Source: Candidatus Aminicenantota bacterium (GTDB lineage: Bacteria > Acidobacteriota > Aminicenantia > UBA2199). From it: a DNA stretch of 17,235 nt. Position 1 is the first letter of the stretch. Each line of letters starts with the position of its first letter. Positions 7,401 through 15,281 of this stretch are shown in pieces. The stretch spans positions 309,425-326,659 of the forward strand of contig CP070627.1 in assembly GCA_020355945.1 (NCBI GenBank). Direction: 5' to 3'. Both the position numbers and the translations under genes were made by a program. The notes below the pieces were generated by a model. The model was not told the DNA's origin. It was given only the letters and a program-made list of their open reading frames with translations, and did not search any database.

Positions 7401-9129
7401 TCAAAACCATCATTATAACACCATATTAAACGAACTTCGTAAAATAGGAAAAATCCCGGAACGAATCATTCATTTATGGAGTGTTACCGCATGCGATATT
7501 AATATTAAGGACCCGGGACAGAGATATGATAAAATACAGGCGTTGGGGTTTTACAGTTTGATGTATTTGGTGCAGGCAATCGGCAAACAAAATTATAAAC
7601 ACCATGTACAAATAGCTGTGATTACCAACGGCATGCATTGGGTAACCGGGGATGAAGCCTTATGCCCTGAACAGGCAACCATTCTTGGAGCTGTAAAAGT
7701 GATTCCCCTGGAATATTCTCATATACGCTGCTGCAGCATCGATATTAACCTGCGGCCAACAGAGAACCGGCGGCACACGGCACTGGTGGACCAATTGTTG
7801 TTGGAATTATTAAACCAATTCACTGAACCCATCCTGGCCTATCGTAATAATACGCGTTGGATACAGGTGGTTGAGCCTGTGCCCCTGGAAAATCGCGGCC
7901 ATATCCCATCCCGCTTAAAAAAAGGCGGAATTTACCTGGTCACGGGAGGGCTGGGGGGTATCGGGTACAGCATTGCACATCATCTGGCAAAGAGTGTTCA
8001 AGCCAAACTGGTTTTAACCGGGCGTTCGGAGTTTCCTTCCAGGCAGCAATGGGACCATTGGCTCACCACCCATGGAGAAAATGATAAGGTGAGCCGCAAT
8101 ATACAAAAAATACAAGAACTTGAGCATTTGGGGGCCCAGGTGTTGGTTTGCAGTGCCGATGTGGCTGACAGCCAACAAATGCACCAGGTAATCACTCTTG
8201 CAGAAAAACAATTGGGCCCGGTAAATGGGGTTTTTCACTCAGCCGGGCTGCCGGATGGCGGGGTTATTCCTTTGAGAACAAAGGAAACAACAGAAAAGAT
8301 ATTGGCTCCCAAAGTGAAGGGTACCTTGATATTAAATGACCTCCTGGAACATACAAAATTGGATTTCTTTGTTAATTGTTCCTCGTTGAATTCAATCACG
8401 GGCGTATTGGGCCAATTGGGTTATTGTGCAGCCAATAGTTTTCAAGATGCGTTTTCCTATTATAAAACCTATAAAGAGGGTATCTTTACCGTGTCTATAA
8501 ACTGGGATACCTGGGCAGAAGTCGGTATGGGGGTAGAAGCGGTGAACCAGTTGCTCAAAGATGAAGTCATAAAAAAGCCCGAAGGCCAATTTCTTTTAAA
8601 ACATGCGATATTACCCTCAGAGGGGATCAAGGTTTTTAATCGCATCATGGAATACGCATTTCCCCAGGTGATTGTATCCACAAGAGATATCACCATCCTC
8701 CGGGAATCCCTTGATGTCCTGCCCGGGACCCCGGGACCCGATGAAGAATTGCAAATGAAACCATCTCCCGGTCAGCTTTATCCTCGACCGGAGTTGAGTA
8801 CGGAATATGCTTCCCCAAATACCCAATTTGAACAACAATATGCCAACATCCTGCAGCAATATCTTGGATTTGAAAAAATTGGAATACACGATAATCTTTT
8901 TGAGTTTGGGGTGGGGTCTCTTGAGATGATTCACATTAATGAGAAAATAAAAAAGGTACTAAAAAAAGATATTCCCCTTGCCGTCATGTTTGAGTTTCCC
9001 ACCATTCATTCTATGGAAAAATACCTGTCCAATGAGGAAGTGGGAGAAACTTTTGTAGAGGAATCCAACCCGGCTGAGGAAGAACAGTTGATGTACGATA
9101 CAATAAATACATTATCGGAAGAGGATTAA
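4408..9129 (+). CDS. Type I PKS module: KS-AT(malonyl)-KR-ACP
   Basis: A 1573-residue polyketide synthase module. The KS spans about 11-435 with C184 (TACSTS), H320 (HGTAT) and H358 (NIGHLD) present. The AT spans about 540-850 with FPGQGAQ, GHSIG (S643), R668 and HAFH (739-742), the malonyl-type motif. The 900-1165 segment is the structural half of the KR (DWFYIPSWKR), not a dehydratase. The catalytic KR has TGGLGGIG (1179-1186), K1302, S1326, Y1339 and N1343, with correct S-Y (13) and Y-N (4) spacing. LPD at 1281-1283 keeps the Asp typical of B-type KRs. The ACP carries Ser1504 in an unusual FGVGSLEM. The protein should add a two-carbon unit to the upstream seryl intermediate and reduce it to a beta-hydroxyl. 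ATG at 4408 lies 2 bases after the previous stop, ten codons before the KS, which suggests coupled translation. Confidence 0.97.
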   Translation: MTIEDKPKRTGFEIAVIGMAGRFPGAKNLNEFWNNLEIGVEPISFFSDEEIKKNNNSPQPVNNPNYVRSNGSMLENKEYFDASFFGYTPREAEIMDPQLRIFHECCWHALEDAGYNPGSYEGFIGIYAGATSNFDWNVRCQLTGKSSNLGQFAASQLTDKDYLVTRIAYNFDLKGPAVVVQTACSTSLAAIHTACRSLLTAECDIALAGGVTILSQNSIGYIYQEGMINSPDGHCRAFDARAKGTVGGEGAGVVVLKRLKQALAAGDNIHALILGSASNNDGRQKPGFTAPGIDAQADVITRVLHITRVKPESITYIETHGTATPLGDPIEIEALKQAFDTDKKNFCAIGSVKSNIGHLDNAAGVAAFIKTVLALKNRSIPPSLHFESPNPQIDFDNSPFYVNTTCREWKNDNHPLRAGVSSFGIGGTNFHVVLEEAPEGTGGLAPLSDMQPLNRQHQLIILSAKTNTALKKIAHNLVGHLEKNPALNLADAAYTLQVGRKSFNHRKMLVCANRDEAISKLTNISKGGEITKIPEEEKPVVFMFPGQGAQYVDMGRGLYQVEPLFRQEMHRCFEILRPIMQYDIKEILYPSLSAPSATSAVNKKSPDINQTEIAQPIIFIIEYALAQLLMKWGIAPIAMIGHSIGEYTAACLSGVFSLEDALKLVYVRGKLMEKMPAGDMLSVELPEKELTPLLNPNISLAAVNSPSHCVVSGTHENIEKFSGLLKEKGHKYRLLHTSHAFHSDMMEPILKEFEEHVKQMKLQPPVIPYISNLTGEAITASEAMSPGYWCKHLRRTVQFGKGIQVLLEENNNAIFIEVGPGNVLSSFMRKFEDQQRHSTLNVIRHPRENAADDYYLLNKLGQLWLNGVNINWEKFYTGEKRQRISLPTYPFEGLPYWIEGDPSLMAGDMLTARSADKKTDMADWFYIPSWKRSMIPMAIDQLNEGFSKRSCWLVFSDEIGLASHLVKRLKQQEQETIIVKPGNIFSKLSDREYAVNPGQNHHYNTILNELRKIGKIPERIIHLWSVTACDINIKDPGQRYDKIQALGFYSLMYLVQAIGKQNYKHHVQIAVITNGMHWVTGDEALCPEQATILGAVKVIPLEYSHIRCCSIDINLRPTENRRHTALVDQLLLELLNQFTEPILAYRNNTRWIQVVEPVPLENRGHIPSRLKKGGIYLVTGGLGGIGYSIAHHLAKSVQAKLVLTGRSEFPSRQQWDHWLTTHGENDKVSRNIQKIQELEHLGAQVLVCSADVADSQQMHQVITLAEKQLGPVNGVFHSAGLPDGGVIPLRTKETTEKILAPKVKGTLILNDLLEHTKLDFFVNCSSLNSITGVLGQLGYCAANSFQDAFSYYKTYKEGIFTVSINWDTWAEVGMGVEAVNQLLKDEVIKKPEGQFLLKHAILPSEGIKVFNRIMEYAFPQVIVSTRDITILRESLDVLPGTPGPDEELQMKPSPGQLYPRPELSTEYASPNTQFEQQYANILQQYLGFEKIGIHDNLFEFGVGSLEMIHINEKIKKVLKKDIPLAVMFEFPTIHSMEKYLSNEEVGETFVEESNPAEEEQLMYDTINTLSEED
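5727..5750 (+). repeat. GC-rich inverted repeat in the KS-AT linker
   Basis: GGGGG (5731-5735) can pair with CCCCC (5741-5745) around a 5-base loop, and GACA (5727-5730) with TGTC (5747-5750) across one bulged T. It lies in the linker between KS and AT, where the paralogous protein at 9192-15182 is about six residues shorter. It might be an inserted palindromic element that stayed in frame. Confidence 0.6.
6181..6213 (+). repeat. Dispersed-type ctctgcg...gcggtgaac repeat inside AT coding sequence
   Basis: The stretch has the pattern ctctgcg / cctcagcga / cctctgcggtgaac. It resembles a low-complexity repeat I recall from intergenic regions of many bacterial genomes (variants of ctctgcggtgaa). 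Here it encodes an Ala/Ser-rich loop (SAPSATSAV) of the malonyl AT between ILYP and AQPIIF. The paralogous AT has an unrelated acidic loop at the same place. Confidence 0.55.
9091..9129 (+). other. C-terminal tail with MYDTINTLSE, candidate docking element
   Basis: After the ACP comes an acidic linker rich in Glu, then MYDTINTLSEED to the stop. It shares M-x-D-T-I and a following Glu with the tail of the upstream NRPS (4361-4405). It would face the KS of the protein starting at 9192. Function is inferred. Confidence 0.4.
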
Positions 9130-9191
9130 TTACCTTCTTATGGGAAATTATAAATCACAAAAATTTCGATTTTTATAAAGGAGAAAACTTC
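9130..9191 (+). other. Short spacer with weak AT hairpin
   Basis: A 62-base gap between the two PKS genes. It holds a small perfect stem, aaaaat (9159-9164) with attttt (9169-9174), around a ttcg loop, followed by the ribosome binding site. The stem is only A-T pairs, so a true terminator is unlikely. I see no convincing promoter. Confidence 0.35.
9178..9184 (+). promoter_or_regulatory. Ribosome binding site of the second PKS gene
   Basis: aaggaga ends 7 bases before the ATG at 9192, a good Shine-Dalgarno match at good distance. It fixes that ATG as the start and suggests independent initiation, unlike the coupled junction at 4405/4408. Confidence 0.8.
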
Positions 9192-12100
9192 ATGGAAAAT
9201 ACAACACAAACAGGATTGGAAATTGCTGTTATCGGTATGACCGGCCGATTTCCAGGAGCAAAAAACCTTGATGAATACTGGAATACTCTAATAAATGGTG
9301 TGGAATCCATTAGTTTTTTTTCAGAGGAAGAACTGGAAAAAGCTGGTATAACACCTGATATCACGAACGATCCCGATTATGTCAAAGCCCATGGTGAGTT
9401 GGAAAATAAAGACTATTTTGACAGCAATTTTTTTGGTTATACTCCCAAAGAAGCAGAACTAATGGATCCGCAAATCAGGATTTTCCATGAATGCGCCTGG
9501 GAAGCATTGGAAGAAGCGGGTTATGATGCCACATCTTACAAAGGTTCAATCGCGATATATGGCGGAGGTTCCGATAATTTCTCCTGGCGGGCCCTGGAAA
9601 TGATGAAAGGATTGGGGGACGAAATGGGATTTTTTGGCAGGAGTCTCTTAAATAATGGTTTCCTTTTAAGTACAAGGGTATCCCATAAACTGGATTTGAA
9701 AGGCCCCAGCGTGACTTTTTTCGCGGCTTGTTCCACATCATTGGTGGCCATTCATCTGGCGTGCCGGGCATTATTGATGGGAGAGTGCCGTATAGCCTTA
9801 TCCGGGGGGGTATCCGTCACCAATCATGTCAAGATGGGGTATTTATATGAAGAGGGGATGATTTTATCACCCGATGGTCATTGCAGGACCTTTGATGCCA
9901 AAGCCAAAGGTTCCGTATATGGAGAAGGGGTGGGCATTGTTGTGCTGAAACGGCTTAAACAGGCACTGGAGGACGGAGATACCATTCATGCGGTAATAAA
10001 AAGTTCAGCCGTTAATAATGACGGCACCAATAAAGCCAGTTTTACCGCTCCCAGCATCTCCGCTATCTCGGTCATTATCAAAAAGGCAATGAAAGTGGCT
10101 CATGTTAAGCCTGAAGATATTAGTTACGTCGAAACCCACGGCACAGCAACCTCTATTGGAGATACCCTGGAAATGAAAGCATTAATCCAGGCATTTAAGA
10201 CCAATAAAAACGGTTACTGCAGGATAGGCTCGGTTAAAACCAATATCGGTCACCTGGATACGGCTGCCGGGGTGGCTGCTTTTATTAAAACAATACTGGC
10301 CATAAAACATAAATTAATCCCTCCCAGTTTGCATTTTGAAAACCCGAACCCGGATATCGATTTTGAAAATAGTCCATTCAAAGTGAATACGGAATTAAGC
10401 TCCTGGACCAATGACAAGGGCACGGGTTCTTTAATCGCAGGAGTAAACGGTTTTGGTATCGGGGGCAATAATGCCTTTATTGTTGTTGAAGAGCCCCCGG
10501 AAATCAAAAGTTCCCCGGAAAACAAAAGCAGGGATTGGAAGTTACTCTTGCTTTCAGCACGAACAGAATCCGCCCTTAATCAAACCACGGAAAACCTGGA
10601 ACAATATCTCCTTAAAAACCCCCAGGTAAATTTTGCAGATGCAGCCTATACATTACAGGTGGGAAAAAAAGCATTTAATTATCGACGCACGTTGGTATGC
10701 CGGGATGTTAACGATGCCGTTGAAATCCTGGCCAACCCGGATTCCAGGAAAATTAAAACCGTTGTCTCTAAAATTGAAAATCGAGAAATCATATTTATGT
10801 TTTCCGGACTGGGTTCTCAATATGTAAATATGGGATTAGAACTTTACCAAAAAGAGAAGGTATTTCGCCAGGAGTTGGATCATTGTTTTGATATTTTAAC
10901 TTCCCTGCTGGGGGTCCCGATAAAAGATATTCTCTACCCTGATCAGGAGGACCCAAAAGCAGTGGAACAGGGAGACCGTATCAAGCAGCCGGAAATTTCT
11001 CAACCGGTGATTTTTATCTTTGAATATGCCCTGGCCAAATTGTTATTACAATGGGGAATCAAACCGCAAGCCATGATTGGTTATAGTTTTGGTGAATATG
11101 TGGCCGCTTGTTTAGCCGGGGTTCTTTCCCTTGAAGACGCATTAGAACTCATTGTATACCGGGGACAGCTCATTAAAGAAATTCCTGGCGGGCTCATGTT
11201 AAGTGTGCCTCTTCCTAAAGAAGAAGTCATGCCATTACTTCCCGATGAACTGGCCATTGGCATCGATAATGGTCCCTCTTGTGTGGTATCCGGGCCTAAA
11301 CAAGAAATCGAAGCATTTGAAAAAATGATGAAAGAAAAGAAATGCCTGTGCATGCATTTGCCCGTCTCTCATGCTATTCATTCAAAAATGATGAACCCTA
11401 TTTTAGACGCATTTAAAGAAAAAGTCCGACAGGTATCTTTAAATCAACCCCAAATTCCCTACATATCTAATGTCACCGGCAATTGGATTACCGGTGAGGA
11501 GGTAACCGATCCGGGATATTGGGCAAAACATCTGGCAGGCACCGTACAATTTGCCGACGGTGTAAAGGAATTGGCTAAAAAACCCAATGCCATCTTTGTT
11601 GAAATTGGACCGGGACGTGATTTAAGCGCATTGGTACAACGATATATCGATAATAATTCTGATCAACGTATCCTGAATTTAATCAGGCATCCTGAAAAAG
11701 ATATATCGGATGTGTATTTTCTTTTCAGTAAAATCGGGCAATTATGGCTTTATGGTAAGAATATTGATTGGTCTGCATTTTATTCGCAAGAACAGAGACA
11801 TCGTATCCCTCTTCCCACCTATCCCTTTGAACGTCAACGCTTCCATGTGGAAGGAGATCCCATGCAGATAGCGATAAAGATGTTCTCCGAAGGGTCTCCC
11901 ACTGCACCAAAATTGGATGTCTCAGACTGGTTCTATGTCCCATCGTGGAAACGAATCCCCGCCATTTCTCAAAGGGAAAGCGAAAATTCGGATCAAACCA
12001 TGCCAGCCGATTGGTTGGTATTTATGAATGAAGATAATTGGGGTAAGACTCTGGTAAAACAATTGGAAAACAAGCACCAGGATGTGACTATTATTCGAGC

Positions 12101-15100
12101 TGCCCAAATGTTTCGTAAAATAAATAATCGTGAATATACCATCAATCCCGCGGATGATAACCAGTATGAAAAACTATTTAGCAATATCAGGGAGGAAAAA
12201 GGAGTTATCCCGGGAAAAATGATTCATTTATGGAATGTTACCACAAAAGAAAGTAATGATTTAAACTTAGAGTCAATTGACTGGTGGTTGGATTTGGGAT
12301 ACTACTGTTTATTGAACATTGCCCGGGCAATAGGCAAACTGAATATCGAAGATGAGATTGACATTACAGTGGTAACCAACAACATGCAAGAAGTGGTTGG
12401 CGGAGATCAACAATATCCTGGCAAGACAACATTGCTGGGCCCGGTGAAAGGTATTCCCAAAGAATACGGAAATATATCTTTACGCAGCATCGATATCCTT
12501 CTTCCCCAACCGGGCAGTGAAGAGGAAGAAACATTACCAGAACGTCTAATCAAAGAATTTTTTAGCAAAGACCATGAACCGGTGATGGCATTTCGCAATC
12601 ATTTTCGCTGGATACAAACCTATGAACCCGTACGGCTGGAAAAGTCGGAAAGTGAGACATGGCGTTTAAAAGATGGAGGGGTTTACCTGGTCACCGGGGG
12701 GCTGGGAGGTATCGGTCATGTATTGGCCCAACAAATAGTAAGGAGTGTTAAAAATCCAAAACTCATATTGACGGGCCGGACAAAACTCCCCGAACCCCAG
12801 GAATGGGACCAATGGTTAGAGGACCACGACGAAGAAGATAGTATCAGTGCAAAAATAACCAAAGTAAGGGGGCTTGAAGAAATGGGCGCCGAGGTTTTCG
12901 TCGGCAGTGCGGAAAATTCCAATCCAGAACAAATGCAGCAGGTTATTTCCCGGGCAGAAGAACAGTTTGGGCCGATTAATGGGGTGGTACACTCGGCCGG
13001 ACTCCCGGATGGCGCCATGATCCAGATCAGGACCCGGGAGCAGTCTGAGATATTGTTTTCTGCCAAGCTAAAGGGCACATTGATTTTGGATATGCTTTTA
13101 AAGCATGTTAAACTTGATTTTTTCGTCCTTTGTTCTTCAATCGATTCAATAATGTCCAATGCGGGTCATGTGGGTTATTGTTCAGCCAATTCCTTTCTTA
13201 ATGCCTTTGCCACTTACAAGTTTAATAAAGATAAGGTATTTACCGCTGCCATTAACTGGCCCCGCTGGCAGAGCCTGGGCATGGCAGTTATCCAGGAGAA
13301 CCTGCATAAGGAGTTGAAAGGTTATGATTTATCAGGAGGCTTGAAGATTGAAGATGGTATAGATGCCTTTAGTCGTATCCTGGGCGAAAATCTACCCCAG
13401 GTGGCGGTAGCCAGTCATGATCTGGGCCGCGCCTATGAACGCGATAAAACCGTGGGAACCGAAGCCTTTATGGCAGAATTCGATACCGCTGATGCACCTG
13501 ATGATACCGATAAAAATCTATTCCAACGCCCGGAGTTAACTTCCGAGTATGTCCCTCCCCAAAATGAAATCGAACAAACCTTAAGCAAAATATGGCAGCG
13601 ATTATTTGGAATTGAAAAGATCGGTATCCAGGATGACTTCTTCGAATTGGGAGGCGATTCCTTAAAAGTTGTCATTACCATATCTAAAATTCACAAAGAA
13701 TTGGATGTAGAGATGCCCGTATCGGAATTTTTTAACACACCCAACATCCAGGACCTGGCTAAATATATTACCAGTGATATTAGTGAGGATAAAGAGAGTA
13801 CGTATTTATCAATAGAGCCGGGAGAGAAAAAAGAATACTATCCCCTGGCATCAGCTCAAAAAAGATTCTATATCATCCAACAATTGGATGTGGATAGTAT
13901 CGTTTTCAATAACCCAAGAGTTGTGGTATTACAAGGAGAATTGCTGAAAGATAAACTGGAAGCGGCAATTAAGCAATTGATTCAATCTCATGAAATACTA
14001 AGAACTTCTTTTGAAATTTTTGACGGGGAGCCTGTCCAGAGGGTCAATGAAACGGTTGATTTTGCTATTGAGTATCATGAGCTTTCAGAAGAGGAATGCA
14101 AAGCAATGATGCCGACATTTGTAAAACCCTTTAACCTGGAAAAGGTCCCGTTATTCAGGATATGTCTTGTTAAAGTCGAGGGGGGACAGCAAATCTTGAT
14201 GTTTGACATGCACCATATAATCACCGACCTGTATTCGCGGACGATATTTATTCGAGAATGCCTGCAGATATATAATGGACAGGAACTGCCCCAATTACAA
14301 TTGCAATATAGAGATTTTACCCACTGGCAGCACGCGATGTTAACATCCGGCCAGTTCAAAAAACAGGCGGAATACTGGCTGGAAAAATTTTCCGGGGAAC
14401 TACCCGTCCTAAAAATGCCCACTGATTTCCCCAGGCCGGCAGTGCAAAGTTTTGAGGGAAGTGTCAGGCGATTTGTCCTGGAAGATGAGTTAACTCAGAA
14501 ACTGGATGTTCTTCAGAAAGAAACCGGAACAACCTTGTTCATGATGATGCTGGCCTTGTATAATATATTATTAAGTAAATACAGCGAACAATCAGATATA
14601 ATCATCGGAACACCAGTAGCCGGCAGAAACCATTCAGACCTGGAAAATATGATGGGCCTGTTAATCGAAACAATTGTCATAAGAAATTACCCGGAACCTG
14701 ATAAAACCTTCAAGGAATTCCTGGAGGAAGTTAAAAACAATTCCTTAAAGGCCTTTGACAACCAGTCATATCCCTTTGGGGAGTTGTTGAAACATTTGAA
14801 ACCCCAAAACGATCAGAGTCGGAATCCCCTGTTTGATGCCATGTTAATGGTTCAAAATGTGGAACAATTACCCGAAGAAGCCAAAAAAGAAGAATTAAGC
14901 ATTGCTCCCTACCATGATGAACCTCACGATATGTCAAAAGTTGATATCACATTTGAGGTAGAACCCATAGACGGAGGGAATATACTGGTTTTTAAAGTGG
15001 AATATTGTACCAGGCTATTCAAACAAGAAACCATTGAAAGTTTAATGAATTCATTCAAAGAGATTATCACATACGTGTCGGATGATAAAGATATAAAATT

Positions 15101-15182
15101 GCAGGATATTGAAATCTCCCATGATTTAGGGATCGCCATCTCAGACATTTATGATGAGGAAGAAAGTGAATCCGAATTTTAA
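9192..15182 (+). CDS. Hybrid PKS-NRPS: KS-AT(variant)-KR-PCP-C
   Basis: A 1996-residue protein. The KS (about 8-432) has C180 (AACSTS), H316 (HGTAT) and H354 (NIGHLD). The AT (about 533-840) departs from its neighbour: FSGLGSQ for FPGQGxQ, GYSFG (S632) for GHSxG, and HAIH (727-730) for HAFH; the catalytic Ser and last His remain, but the extender unit cannot be named safely. The KR has its structural half at 910-1160, GGLGGIG (1179-1185), S1316, Y1329, N1333 and LPD. The segment matching DVAD of the other KR reads ENSN (1241-1244), so cofactor binding may be weaker. The PCP is GGDSL (Ser1490). A C domain (about 1548-1975) has HHIITDL: both His and the Asp (1674, 1675, 1679) are kept, but Gly is Leu1680. 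No A domain follows; the next protein starts with its own C domain. Confidence 0.97.
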   Translation: MENTTQTGLEIAVIGMTGRFPGAKNLDEYWNTLINGVESISFFSEEELEKAGITPDITNDPDYVKAHGELENKDYFDSNFFGYTPKEAELMDPQIRIFHECAWEALEEAGYDATSYKGSIAIYGGGSDNFSWRALEMMKGLGDEMGFFGRSLLNNGFLLSTRVSHKLDLKGPSVTFFAACSTSLVAIHLACRALLMGECRIALSGGVSVTNHVKMGYLYEEGMILSPDGHCRTFDAKAKGSVYGEGVGIVVLKRLKQALEDGDTIHAVIKSSAVNNDGTNKASFTAPSISAISVIIKKAMKVAHVKPEDISYVETHGTATSIGDTLEMKALIQAFKTNKNGYCRIGSVKTNIGHLDTAAGVAAFIKTILAIKHKLIPPSLHFENPNPDIDFENSPFKVNTELSSWTNDKGTGSLIAGVNGFGIGGNNAFIVVEEPPEIKSSPENKSRDWKLLLLSARTESALNQTTENLEQYLLKNPQVNFADAAYTLQVGKKAFNYRRTLVCRDVNDAVEILANPDSRKIKTVVSKIENREIIFMFSGLGSQYVNMGLELYQKEKVFRQELDHCFDILTSLLGVPIKDILYPDQEDPKAVEQGDRIKQPEISQPVIFIFEYALAKLLLQWGIKPQAMIGYSFGEYVAACLAGVLSLEDALELIVYRGQLIKEIPGGLMLSVPLPKEEVMPLLPDELAIGIDNGPSCVVSGPKQEIEAFEKMMKEKKCLCMHLPVSHAIHSKMMNPILDAFKEKVRQVSLNQPQIPYISNVTGNWITGEEVTDPGYWAKHLAGTVQFADGVKELAKKPNAIFVEIGPGRDLSALVQRYIDNNSDQRILNLIRHPEKDISDVYFLFSKIGQLWLYGKNIDWSAFYSQEQRHRIPLPTYPFERQRFHVEGDPMQIAIKMFSEGSPTAPKLDVSDWFYVPSWKRIPAISQRESENSDQTMPADWLVFMNEDNWGKTLVKQLENKHQDVTIIRAAQMFRKINNREYTINPADDNQYEKLFSNIREEKGVIPGKMIHLWNVTTKESNDLNLESIDWWLDLGYYCLLNIARAIGKLNIEDEIDITVVTNNMQEVVGGDQQYPGKTTLLGPVKGIPKEYGNISLRSIDILLPQPGSEEEETLPERLIKEFFSKDHEPVMAFRNHFRWIQTYEPVRLEKSESETWRLKDGGVYLVTGGLGGIGHVLAQQIVRSVKNPKLILTGRTKLPEPQEWDQWLEDHDEEDSISAKITKVRGLEEMGAEVFVGSAENSNPEQMQQVISRAEEQFGPINGVVHSAGLPDGAMIQIRTREQSEILFSAKLKGTLILDMLLKHVKLDFFVLCSSIDSIMSNAGHVGYCSANSFLNAFATYKFNKDKVFTAAINWPRWQSLGMAVIQENLHKELKGYDLSGGLKIEDGIDAFSRILGENLPQVAVASHDLGRAYERDKTVGTEAFMAEFDTADAPDDTDKNLFQRPELTSEYVPPQNEIEQTLSKIWQRLFGIEKIGIQDDFFELGGDSLKVVITISKIHKELDVEMPVSEFFNTPNIQDLAKYITSDISEDKESTYLSIEPGEKKEYYPLASAQKRFYIIQQLDVDSIVFNNPRVVVLQGELLKDKLEAAIKQLIQSHEILRTSFEIFDGEPVQRVNETVDFAIEYHELSEEECKAMMPTFVKPFNLEKVPLFRICLVKVEGGQQILMFDMHHIITDLYSRTIFIRECLQIYNGQELPQLQLQYRDFTHWQHAMLTSGQFKKQAEYWLEKFSGELPVLKMPTDFPRPAVQSFEGSVRRFVLEDELTQKLDVLQKETGTTLFMMMLALYNILLSKYSEQSDIIIGTPVAGRNHSDLENMMGLLIETIVIRNYPEPDKTFKEFLEEVKNNSLKAFDNQSYPFGELLKHLKPQNDQSRNPLFDAMLMVQNVEQLPEEAKKEELSIAPYHDEPHDMSKVDITFEVEPIDGGNILVFKVEYCTRLFKQETIESLMNSFKEIITYVSDDKDIKLQDIEISHDLGIAISDIYDEEESESEF
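13835..15110 (+). other. C-terminal condensation domain with HHxxxDL
   Basis: Full-length C domain, close in sequence to the one in the first gene: both have AQ-R near the start, GEPVQR--ETVDF, FDMHHII-D, GTP-AGR, and RNPLFD-M. A 36-base stretch at 14028-14063 matches 1283-1318 at 32 positions. The motif codons at 14211-14231 read H-H-I-I-T-D-L. The second His and the Asp, the key residues of the family, are present; the Gly is not. It might condense, act as a gate, perform another reaction, or be inactive. Confidence 0.8.
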
Positions 15183-15281
15183 AATTTTGACAGCCTTCAA
15201 TCCGGATAAATTGCTGAGGTGAAGTGTGAATTTTGATATTGCAGGGGCAGAACTTTAATTTCAGGATTGGTTCAGCATAAA
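15183..15281 (+). other. Spacer before the last gene; weak promoter-like boxes only
   Basis: 99 bases with an in-frame TGA at 15234-15236, so the last gene cannot start earlier than that. A TTGACA lies at 15187-15192 but has no good -10 box at 16-18 bases. TTGATA (15233-15238) is followed after 17 bases by TAATTT (15256-15261), a poor match. No clear terminator is seen. The wider gap than at other junctions leaves an internal promoter possible but unproven. Confidence 0.25.

Noticed and set aside
7100..7900. Possible dehydratase between AT and KR in the second gene
   Set aside because: The segment reads DWFYIPSWKR and matches the structural half of a KR; no HxxxGxxxxP motif is seen. The same holds at about 11900-12650 in the third gene.
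9159..9174. Rho-independent terminator between the two PKS genes
   Set aside because: The stem is six A-T pairs only, with no GC core, and a ribosome binding site follows at once.
12716..13159. 147-residue antisense open frame
   Set aside because: It lies over the ketoreductase of the third gene and has no family resemblance; composition shadow.
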